Below, one piece after another: positions 25,657-32,983 of a stretch of DNA of 64,000 bases (positions are counted from its first letter, which is position 1; each line of letters begins with the position of its first letter). The notes below the pieces were generated by a model. It saw nothing but the letters and a program-made list of their open reading frames with translations, did not search any database and was not told the origin of the DNA. A program made the translations under genes and the position numbers. The DNA is from Gemmatimonadota bacterium (GTDB lineage Bacteria; Gemmatimonadota; Gemmatimonadetes; Gemmatimonadales; Gemmatimonadaceae). The stretch is from the NCBI GenBank assembly GCA_021324775.1, contig JAJPIM010000045.1, positions 186,001-250,000 of the forward strand. The letters are read 5' to 3'.

Positions 25657-26409
25657 CTACGAGGCAGCACGCGCCGCGGCCACCGTCCGCAGCACTGGTT
25701 CGAGCGCCCGCCACATGTTCCCGGCAACGATGCGCTCCCCCCGCATGTTCGGATGCATGCCGTCGGCCTGGTTCAACTCCGGCCGGCCCGCCACCCCGTC
25801 CAGCAGAAAGGGCAGCAGCGTCACCCGTTCCGATCGCGCCACCTCCGGATACACGTCGTGGAACGACCGCGCATACGACGGACCCATGTTGGGAGGCGCT
25901 TCCATCTGCACGAGACAGATCCGGGCCGCGGGACGCGCCTGCTTCACTCGGCGGACGGTTGCCACGATGTTGGCCCGCAGCGAATCCACGTCCAGTCCAC
26001 GCAGCCCATCATTTGCCCCACTCTCCAGGACGAACACGTCGACCGCCCCGCGAAGCAGCCAGTCCACCCGGCGAACTGCTCCGGCCGACGTCTCGCCGCT
26101 CAGCCCCGCATTCTTCACGGTGAACGGCAATCCGGCCGAATCGATCTTCTGCTGCAAGAGCGCGGGATACGACTCATCGGGATCGAGGCCCAGCCCAGCC
26201 GTCAAACTCGTGCCCTCGATCAACACGAGGCGCTGAGCCGCAGCCGGCCGCACGGCGCCGTCACCCGCGGTACTTTGGGGGTCGTGCGCGCGAGCCGGTG
26301 TGCCGCCGCCGCAGGCGCTCGCGCCCGCGACGAGCACCGCCGCGACCCCCGCACGCCCGATCGCCCCATTCGGCCACCGCCCCAACCACGCCCTCGCTCG
26401 GTTCTCCAT
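25657..26409 (-). CDS. TesA-like SGNH hydrolase lipoprotein
   Basis: This 250-aa arylesterase/lysophospholipase-like enzyme has a lipoprotein signal (VLVAGASAC, with the Cys as lipidation site). Catalytic blocks: LIEGTSLTAGLGL (block I, with GTSL in place of GDSL, nucleophile Ser kept), GLSGETSAG (block II), LESGANDGLRG (block III, GxND) and QADGMHPNMRG (block V, Asp and His). The start ATG at 26409 is chosen over a longer frame that runs into the divergent gene. It is divergent from ybbA-ybbP, the same arrangement as tesA-ybbA-ybbP in Escherichia coli. Confidence 0.88.
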   Translation of the reverse strand: MENRARAWLGRWPNGAIGRAGVAAVLVAGASACGGGTPARAHDPQSTAGDGAVRPAAAQRLVLIEGTSLTAGLGLDPDESYPALLQQKIDSAGLPFTVKNAGLSGETSAGAVRRVDWLLRGAVDVFVLESGANDGLRGLDVDSLRANIVATVRRVKQARPAARICLVQMEAPPNMGPSYARSFHDVYPEVARSERVTLLPFLLDGVAGRPELNQADGMHPNMRGERIVAGNMWRALEPVLRTVAAARAAS

Positions 26410-26482
26410 CCGCGCCCGCCCCCCCGCCCCCCCCGGCCCCCCGCGCCCCTTCACGTCTCCGTCACCCGATATTCGGTAACGA

Positions 26483-27199
26483 ATGCTCGCCGCCCGCAAC
26501 CTGACCAAGCAATACCATAGTGGTGAGACTGTCCTCTCGGCACTCGATGCGATCTCCTTCGACATCGCGGATGGCGCCTACGTCGCGGTCGTCGGTCCGT
26601 CCGGCAGCGGCAAGACCACACTCCTCGGCCTCCTCGCGGGTCTCGACACGCCGACCCGCGGAACCACGATTCTCGACGGCACGGATCTGTCGACCCTCAC
26701 CGAAGATGCGCGCGCACGACTTCGCGCCGAAAAAGTGGGGTTCGTGTTTCAGAGTTTTCAGCTCCTGCCGACACTCACGGCGCTCGAAAACGTCGCCGTC
26801 CCCCTCGAGCTCCGCGGCGACCCGCGCGCGGAATCCGCCGCCAGCGACGCGCTCGCCCGCGTCGGCCTCGCCGCCCGCGCCAGTCACTTCCCCGCCCAAC
26901 TCTCCGGCGGCGAACAGCAACGGGTCGCCATCGCTCGCGCATTCGCCAATCACCCCCGCGTGCTGTTCGCGGACGAGCCCACCGGCAACCTCGATGCCGC
27001 GAGCGGCGCCCTCGTGATCGGCCTCCTCGAATCTCTCAACCGCGAATCCGGATCGACGGTCGTGCTGGTCACACACGACCTCGCCCTCGCCGCGCGCGCC
27101 AGCCGCATCATCCGCCTCGGCGACGGCCGCCTCGTCTCCGACTCCGCACCGAACGGCCTGGCTGCGTCACCGCAGCCCGTTCCAACCGCGACCGTATGA
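26483..27199 (+). CDS. ybbA: ABC transporter ATPase, YbbA/LolD type
   Basis: This 238-aa ATPase has Walker A GPSGSGKTT, the Q-loop region FVFQSFQLLPTLTALENV, signature LSGGEQQRVAIARA, Walker B VLFADEPTGNLD and switch HD in VTHDLALA. FQ...LTALENV and ADEPTGNLD are typical of the MacB/LolD/YbbA subgroup, which acts with FtsX-like permeases. The stop overlaps the permease start (ATGA). It probably moves or remodels an envelope lipid or lipoprotein (inference from family). Confidence 0.92.
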   Translation: MLAARNLTKQYHSGETVLSALDAISFDIADGAYVAVVGPSGSGKTTLLGLLAGLDTPTRGTTILDGTDLSTLTEDARARLRAEKVGFVFQSFQLLPTLTALENVAVPLELRGDPRAESAASDALARVGLAARASHFPAQLSGGEQQRVAIARAFANHPRVLFADEPTGNLDAASGALVIGLLESLNRESGSTVVLVTHDLALAARASRIIRLGDGRLVSDSAPNGLAASPQPVPTATV

Positions 27200-27255
27200 C
27201 GGCGGACGGCATGACCGCGGACCGCATGACGGCGGACCGCGTGACCGCGTCTCGC
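27196..27255 (+). repeat. Tandem 15-nt repeat at the ybbP start
   Basis: Three near-identical 15-nt units (ATGACSGCGGACSGC) plus a degenerate fourth (GTGACCGCGTCTCGC) encode MTADG/MTADR/MTADR/VTASR. Each unit starts with a possible initiation codon in frame. Confidence 0.9.
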
Positions 27256-29877
27256 CCGTGGCGGTCTCTCGCCCGGCTCACGTGGCGAGAGAGCCGGACG
27301 ATGCGGAGCCGGCTGCTCCTCTACATGTCGTCTGTATCGCTCGGCATCGGCGCGCTCGTCGCGATCGATTCGTTCTCCGCCAACGTCCTGGCATCGGTCG
27401 CGGACAGCTCTCGTTCGCTGCTCGGCGGCGACCTCGCCCTGCTCTCCCGCCAGCCCCTCGCGGCGTCCGCGGCGCTACTCGCCGACTCGCTCGAGCACAC
27501 GGGAGCGCACGAAGCGCACGTCACGACGTTCCCGTCGATGGCAGCCGTGCACCGCTCCGGCCGGACACGACTCGCACAGATCCGGGCGGTCAGTGACGCC
27601 TATCCGCTCGTTGGCCAAGTAGAGACGGACCCCGCCGGCGCGTGGTCCGCGCTGCGCGCCGGCGACCGCGCCGTCGTCGACCCGTCACTTCTCGCCACGC
27701 TCGACGCGCGGATCGGCGACTCGCTGACGCTCGGCTACACCCGATTCGAGATCGTGGGGACGATCCGTGCCGTCCCCGGGGATGCCGGAATCGCCGCAGC
27801 GATCGGCCCGCGGGTCTTCATCCCGGACCGGGACCTCGCCGCGACACGGCTCCTCGTCGCCGGAGGACGCGCCGACTACAAGACGCTGATCGCTCTCCAG
27901 TCCGGCACGCGACTGGTCCCCGCGCGCTGGCTCGCACGCGAGCGGCGCGGATTGGCGGCTCAGCGCGTTCGCATCCAGACGGTCGCGGATGCCGAAGCCA
28001 ATCTCACCAATGGCATCAAACGGCTGACCGACTTTCTCGGCGTCCTGGGCGTGGTGGCACTGCTGCTGGGCGGGATCGGCGTCGCCAGCGGAATCACCGC
28101 GTTCGTCGCGCGCAAGATCGAGGCGGCGGCCATTCTCCGGTGCCTCGGCGCTACAGGACGCCAGGTGCTCGCCATCTATTTGACACAGGCAGCCGCGATG
28201 GGCCTGGTTGGCGCCGCGATCGGCGTCCTCCTGGGTGCCGGCATCCAGCTCGCGCTGCCCGGCGCGGTCCGCGACTTCCTCCCCATCGGCGTATCCATCG
28301 AGATCGTTCCGCGCGCGATGCTCATCGGGCTTGTCACCGGACTGTGGATCGCGCTGCTCTTCGCGATCCGGCCGCTGCTCGCCCTGCGGCGCGTGTCTCC
28401 GCTCCAGGCGCTCCGCCGGCATGTCGAAACCGCGGCCGCGGGCGGCGCTGCCCGCCGCCGCGATCCCGCCGTGTGGGCGGCCGGAGCTGCCATCGCGGCG
28501 ACGGTTCTTGCGATCGCCGTCGTGCGCGCTCCGACGCCACGCATGGGTATCGCCACGGCTGGTGGAATCGGCGTCGTGCTCGGGATCCTCTGGGTCGCGG
28601 CCGGCGCGCTGGCGGCGCTCGCCCGGCGGCTGCCGCGAGCTCGCTGGCCCTACGTGGTCCGCCAGGGAATCGCCAATCTGCATCGGCCCGCGAACCAGAC
28701 CCGCGCGGTCGTGCTGGCGCTTGGCTTCGGTGTCTTCCTCATCTCGGCGCTCGCGCTGGTGCAGTCGGCGCTTCTGCACGAGTTCGCGGCGACGACCGCG
28801 TCGTCGCGCGCGAATCTGCTGTTCTTCGATGTCCAGGATGACCAGGCGCGGGCCACGGACTCGATCATTCGCGCGGGTGGGTACCAGATCGTCGAGCAGA
28901 CGCCGATCGTGACGATGCGCATCGCCTCGATCAACGGAACACCTGTGTCGGTCGCCAGCACGGAGCCGGCGGATAGCGATACGACCGATAACCGATCCGC
29001 CGGACCAACGCCGCGCCGCGAGCGCCGCCGGTCCGGCGTGCCGCGGCGCGCGGGGTGGGCACTTCGCCGCGAGTACCGGTCGACGTATCGCGACACGCTG
29101 GTATCGTCCGAGCGTATCGTGGCCGGGCACTGGACCGGCCATCGCGCCGGATCCGACTCTATCGCGCCCGTGTCGTTCGAGGCGGAAGTCGCGAAGGAAC
29201 TCGGCGTCACGATCGGCGATCGCGTGACCTGGGACGTGCAGGGCGTCCCCGTCGAGAGCCGAATCACCAGCCTGCGCGAGGTGGACTGGGCACGCTTCGA
29301 GCCCAACTTCTTCGCGGTGTTTCCCGACAGTGTACTCGAGCACGCGCCGAAACAATACGTGTTCCTCGCCGACGTCCCCGGCGCGGCGGCGACGGCAAGC
29401 CTTCAGCGGGAGATCGGAGCCCGATACCCCAACATCTCGAGCGTCGATCTCTCGCTCATTCGCGACACGGTGAACGGGATTCTGCGCAAGATCACACTCG
29501 CGATCCGGTTTCTCACGGTCTTCTGCCTGTTGATGGGTATTCCGGTGCTGTTCAGCGCGGTGGCCGCCACGCGCCGCGACCGCATCCGGGAGAGCGTGTT
29601 GCTCAAGACGCTGGGCGCGTCACGCACGCAGGTCACACGCATCATGGTAGCCGAGTATGCAATGCTGGGACTGCTGGCCAGCATCGCGGGGACGATTCTT
29701 TCGGTTGGCGGGGCGTGGCTTCTCGTGCACTTCATCTTCGAGACTCCGTTCGTGCCCGATGTCACACCGGCGCTCCTCATCGCGCTCGCCAGTGCACTGC
29801 TCACGATCGTCATCGGCGTGGCGGGCAGCCGGTCGGCCTTCGCGTCGACCCCGCTCGAGATGTTGCGCGCCGAATAG
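27196..29877 (+). CDS. ybbP: FtsX-like ABC permease, YbbP type
   Basis: This 893-aa permease has two FtsX domains: helices near residues 30-60, 275-400 (LGVLGVVALLLGGIGVASGITAFVARKIEAAAILRCLGATG), a middle pair about 430-480, 510-540, and the C-terminal FtsX domain (FLTVFCLLMGIPVLFSAVAATRRDRIRESVLLKTLGAS). Large periplasmic loops lie between. It works with the overlapping ybbA ATPase. The first 16 residues come from a tandem 15-nt repeat with several in-frame ATGs (27196, 27211, 27226), so the exact start is ambiguous. Confidence 0.9.
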   Translation: MTADGMTADRMTADRVTASRPWRSLARLTWRESRTMRSRLLLYMSSVSLGIGALVAIDSFSANVLASVADSSRSLLGGDLALLSRQPLAASAALLADSLEHTGAHEAHVTTFPSMAAVHRSGRTRLAQIRAVSDAYPLVGQVETDPAGAWSALRAGDRAVVDPSLLATLDARIGDSLTLGYTRFEIVGTIRAVPGDAGIAAAIGPRVFIPDRDLAATRLLVAGGRADYKTLIALQSGTRLVPARWLARERRGLAAQRVRIQTVADAEANLTNGIKRLTDFLGVLGVVALLLGGIGVASGITAFVARKIEAAAILRCLGATGRQVLAIYLTQAAAMGLVGAAIGVLLGAGIQLALPGAVRDFLPIGVSIEIVPRAMLIGLVTGLWIALLFAIRPLLALRRVSPLQALRRHVETAAAGGAARRRDPAVWAAGAAIAATVLAIAVVRAPTPRMGIATAGGIGVVLGILWVAAGALAALARRLPRARWPYVVRQGIANLHRPANQTRAVVLALGFGVFLISALALVQSALLHEFAATTASSRANLLFFDVQDDQARATDSIIRAGGYQIVEQTPIVTMRIASINGTPVSVASTEPADSDTTDNRSAGPTPRRERRRSGVPRRAGWALRREYRSTYRDTLVSSERIVAGHWTGHRAGSDSIAPVSFEAEVAKELGVTIGDRVTWDVQGVPVESRITSLREVDWARFEPNFFAVFPDSVLEHAPKQYVFLADVPGAAATASLQREIGARYPNISSVDLSLIRDTVNGILRKITLAIRFLTVFCLLMGIPVLFSAVAATRRDRIRESVLLKTLGASRTQVTRIMVAEYAMLGLLASIAGTILSVGGAWLLVHFIFETPFVPDVTPALLIALASALLTIVIGVAGSRSAFASTPLEMLRAE

Positions 29878-30069
29878 CCGTTGAGGCGAGCCAACCGCGG
29901 CAAAGGCGCCTTCTTGCCGCGCAACACGCCCGCCGGCCGGTCATGACAATCCACATCCGTTCGAGAGCGGGCCCGGCCGGGCTGACCCCGGCCAGGCACC
30001 CCGGTTCCCCGCCGCGGTCGCGGTTACACCACTGTGTCCCGGGCGTCCTCCCCGATAAGGAGGCATGGA

Positions 30070-31950
30070 ATGACCGCGACGACGGTTCCCGACATCGAAG
30101 CCCGGCCAATGACGTGGGAGCAATACCACGAGGCGGGTCGTCGCCGTTTTGCAGAGGGAGACGCGGCCGGCGCTGAGCAGGCATTCCGGGGAGCTATCGC
30201 GGAAGCGGAGCAGCCGGGTGGCGATCCCCTCCAGATGGCGTCGAGCCTGAGCAGCCTGGGCCAACTCAAGTACCAGCAGAAGGACTACGCCCAAGCGGAG
30301 GACTGCTTCCGGCGCGCGCTGGAGTTGAGAGAGCATGCGCTCGGCGGGGAGCACCCGACCGTGATCAGCAGCATCAACAACCTCGCCGCGCTATACGTCG
30401 CGCGCGGGGCGCTCGACGATGCGGAGCCGCTGCTGCAGCGGGCGATGGCGGTCACGATCAAGCGGGTCGAAGCCAGCCAGGCCGATCTCGCGGTCAACCT
30501 CAACAACCTGGTGCGCCTGTACGTCAAGCGCGGCGACTATTCGCGCGCTGAGCCGATGTTGACGCAGTTACTGGCGATGAAGCGGCCACTCGGCCCCGAG
30601 CATCCTGAAGTCGCCGCCGTGCTGGTCACGCTCGCGAAATTGCGCCAGTCGATGTCGCAGCCGGACGCCGCCGAGCGAATCTGGCGCCGCGTGCTCGCCG
30701 TTCGTGAGCGCACACTGCCGCCCAACGACACCACGATCGCCGCAACCCTCGACGGCCTCGCTGACGCGTGTGCGGCACAGGGCCGTCTCGCCGACGAGCT
30801 GGAGATGCGCGAACGGTCGCTGGCCATTCGCGAAGTGGCGCAGGGTCCAGACCACCCCTCCATAGCCCCAATACGGACCCGGGTGCAGGAACTCCGGCAG
30901 CTCGCGCCACCCAAGGTGGCCGAGCCGGCAAGCGGTGCTCAAATGCGCGTGTCATCGCCGGGGAACAACGCACCGCGGCGGTCGAGCGGCGCCACCGCGA
31001 ACGTGATCCACGGGCCGCTGGCGCCGACCGTCATGACGAGCCCCGAACGGGCGCGCCTGTCGAACCCCGGCACGACCGTCCTGCCGCCGCTGTCGCCCGC
31101 GGCGCGGGTCTCGGCGCCGGCGAATCGCATATCGGCGCCTGTGAGCCGCGTATCGGCGCCGGCGAGCCGCATATCGGCGCCTGTGAGCCGCGTATCGGCG
31201 CCCGTGAGCCGCGCATCGGGTGAAATGCCGGCACCGCTCACGCCGGTTGGTTCGGCTCCACCTCCGGCTGAAGCCGGCCGGGTGTCGGGGTCTTCGGCGT
31301 CCCGGACCCAGGACATCGAGTTGAGCGTCTCGCCGACTCCGTCGGGGTCCGCGTCGCCTACACAGTCGCCGCCGCGCCACTCGGAAATCAGCGAGATGGC
31401 AACCCGGAAGCGGGCTTTCCATCTGTCGGCGGATCGCGCCGCAGCAGACCTGGCCCAGCCGGTCAAAGTCGTCAACCCTGGACGCGGCAAGAAGATAGCA
31501 ATCGCGGTTGCCGCGGTGATCGCGATCGCGGCCGTCCTGCTGCTTACCATCGGGCGCGACATGCTTGGCGGGCTGTTCGGGGAGCCGTCGGCCACCGCGC
31601 CGGCTGTGGCGTCGTCGCCCGCTCCTGGAGCGGAGGTGCCCGCAAACTCCGCCGCGCCGTCGGGCGCAGCCGGTCAGGGCGCAAGTGGCAGCGCACGAGG
31701 GTCCGCGACGACGGTAGCCAATCCATCGCCCGCCGGCCAGCACACGACCATTCAGGCATCGGTGACCCCGGCGTCGGCGAAGTCCGGCCATCAGAACGCG
31801 GCGGCCGAGCCGGCGCCGGCGTCGAAAGCCGCCGACGCGGGGGTGACAGCTCTGCCCGTGCCGACGGTGAATGTGGACGCTGCGACGCGCTCGATCGATG
31901 AGGCGACGAAAAGCACACCGCAAAAGCCGAAGACCAAACTTCCGTTTTGA
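30070..31950 (+). CDS. TPR protein with repeat linker and C-terminal membrane helix
   Basis: This 626-aa protein has several tetratricopeptide units in its N-terminal half (residues about 15-285; ALELREHALGGEHPTVISSI-type kinesin-light-chain TPRs). A long Pro/Ser-rich linker follows, with five 7-residue repeats of the form SAPxSRx at about 348-382. One transmembrane helix (about 475-498, KKIAIAVAAVIAIAAVLLL) precedes an Ala/Pro-rich tail, presumably periplasmic. Start ATG at 30070 follows AAGGAGG with ideal spacing. It heads a co-directional set with FHA, kinase, BIG2 and TPR proteins, 244 nt ahead of the FHA gene, and may be a cytoplasmic scaffold for the phospho-signalling proteins (inference). 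Confidence 0.82.
   Translation: MTATTVPDIEARPMTWEQYHEAGRRRFAEGDAAGAEQAFRGAIAEAEQPGGDPLQMASSLSSLGQLKYQQKDYAQAEDCFRRALELREHALGGEHPTVISSINNLAALYVARGALDDAEPLLQRAMAVTIKRVEASQADLAVNLNNLVRLYVKRGDYSRAEPMLTQLLAMKRPLGPEHPEVAAVLVTLAKLRQSMSQPDAAERIWRRVLAVRERTLPPNDTTIAATLDGLADACAAQGRLADELEMRERSLAIREVAQGPDHPSIAPIRTRVQELRQLAPPKVAEPASGAQMRVSSPGNNAPRRSSGATANVIHGPLAPTVMTSPERARLSNPGTTVLPPLSPAARVSAPANRISAPVSRVSAPASRISAPVSRVSAPVSRASGEMPAPLTPVGSAPPPAEAGRVSGSSASRTQDIELSVSPTPSGSASPTQSPPRHSEISEMATRKRAFHLSADRAAADLAQPVKVVNPGRGKKIAIAVAAVIAIAAVLLLTIGRDMLGGLFGEPSATAPAVASSPAPGAEVPANSAAPSGAAGQGASGSARGSATTVANPSPAGQHTTIQASVTPASAKSGHQNAAAEPAPASKAADAGVTALPVPTVNVDAATRSIDEATKSTPQKPKTKLPF
31111..31215 (+). repeat. Five tandem 21-nt repeats in the TPR-protein linker
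   Basis: Units begin TCGGCGCC and end GCCGCRTA or similar, and each encodes SAPxxRx. Alternation between the CGGCGAGCCGCATA and CTGTGAGCCGCGTA subtypes suggests a 42-nt higher-order duplication. Confidence 0.9.
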
Positions 31951-32132
31951 CCTCGGGCCGGCTCCAACGACGCGACGTCGGCGGGCCAGGCCGTGGGCAC
32001 GGGTCTCGCGCCGTGAAGCTGTCGAGCGCGAACGGCTGTAACGCCATATGTTTACACGCGTCCGTGCGGTGGTCCCCAGTACGTGGATTGCTCCGCGCGG
32101 GCTGGAGCGTTTCTTTCTACCAAAAGGATCAT

Positions 32133-32144
32133 CCTATCGATAGG
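32133..32144. promoter_or_regulatory. Perfect 12-nt palindrome upstream of FHA gene
   Basis: CCTATCGATAGG is a perfect dyad about 50 nt before the FHA start. A further CCTATC half-site follows at about 32158. The surrounding 120 nt are richer in A/T than the neighbouring genes. This could be an operator or promoter element for the FHA-kinase genes. Confidence 0.35.
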
Positions 32145-32194
32145 CGCGGTCTAATGCCCTATCACGGCCCCTGACCGCGTTTTCCGCGATCCGT

Positions 32195-32980
32195 ATGTTG
32201 TCCCTTCAGCTTGCGCCGATCTTAGCGAACCCCGTCCTGTTCGCTGCCGCTGCCATTTTTCTTCTGGTAGCGGTGGTGTTCGCCGTGGTGCGACTGATTT
32301 TCAGGTGGCGGGCCGCCCGCGAACCCGAGCCCAACGAGCCGCCACCGCTGTTGATTCCGGTGCAGCGGCGCGGGAGCGAGGCGCCCCGCATGCCGCTCCG
32401 CAGTGTGCTCGAGGGGCCGACCGCCCCAGTGGGAGCGGGCCTCACCGGTGCGCCCAACCGCGCCAACATGGCCCTCGGCTACTCCTCGGGCGGCGGACCC
32501 CGCTACGGCACACCGCCGGGCGGCAACGGATCTGCGGCCGCCCTCGCGAGTAGCGCGCCGCCCTCGGCCAGTCCGCCCGCGCGGGGCAATGGCGCGGCAG
32601 CGACGGACAAAGTCGTGCACGAGATCCCGCCGATGGACGGCACGCTGCAGTTTCTGCCGGGCCGCCTCGAGGTGGTCGACGGAGAATCGCCGGGCCGCGA
32701 TATCCGGTTCGTGCGCACGTGGGGTGAAGTGCCGGAGATCACCTTCGGACGCGTCACCGGGCCACCGTACCGCCATGTCCAACTGCGGTCGCAGACCGTC
32801 AGCCGCCAGCACGCACGGATGCAGTACGTCGATGGCCGGTGGAAGCTCACGAACCTCTCGCAGACCAACCCGGTCCTCATCAACGGGCAGGCACTCGACT
32901 CCGCACACGGGCACCGCGTGCTCCGCGACGGGGACCAGATCGAGATGGGGGAGGTGGTCTTCCGCTACCGGGAGCGGTAG
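32195..32980 (+). CDS. Membrane-anchored FHA-domain protein
   Basis: This 261-aa protein has one N-terminal transmembrane helix (VLFAAAAIFLLVAVVFAVVRLIF), a disordered Pro/Gly-rich linker (residues 40-140) and a C-terminal forkhead-associated domain (residues about 150-255). FHA landmarks are FGRVTG (strand 3 Gly-Arg), SRQHARM (Ser and His of the phosphothreonine pocket) and LINGQAL (Asn). FHA domains bind phosphothreonine peptides. The kinase gene begins 3 nt downstream, so the FHA protein is a likely reader or substrate of that kinase. Confidence 0.88.
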   Translation: MLSLQLAPILANPVLFAAAAIFLLVAVVFAVVRLIFRWRAAREPEPNEPPPLLIPVQRRGSEAPRMPLRSVLEGPTAPVGAGLTGAPNRANMALGYSSGGGPRYGTPPGGNGSAAALASSAPPSASPPARGNGAAATDKVVHEIPPMDGTLQFLPGRLEVVDGESPGRDIRFVRTWGEVPEITFGRVTGPPYRHVQLRSQTVSRQHARMQYVDGRWKLTNLSQTNPVLINGQALDSAHGHRVLRDGDQIEMGEVVFRYRER

Positions 32981-32983
32981 GCC

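Noticed and set aside
27685-29355. Long minus-strand open frame opposite ybbP (556 codons)
   Set aside because: It is antisense to a well-supported FtsX-like permease, has His/Arg/Gly/Asp-rich composition and no domain; high GC leaves complementary frames open.
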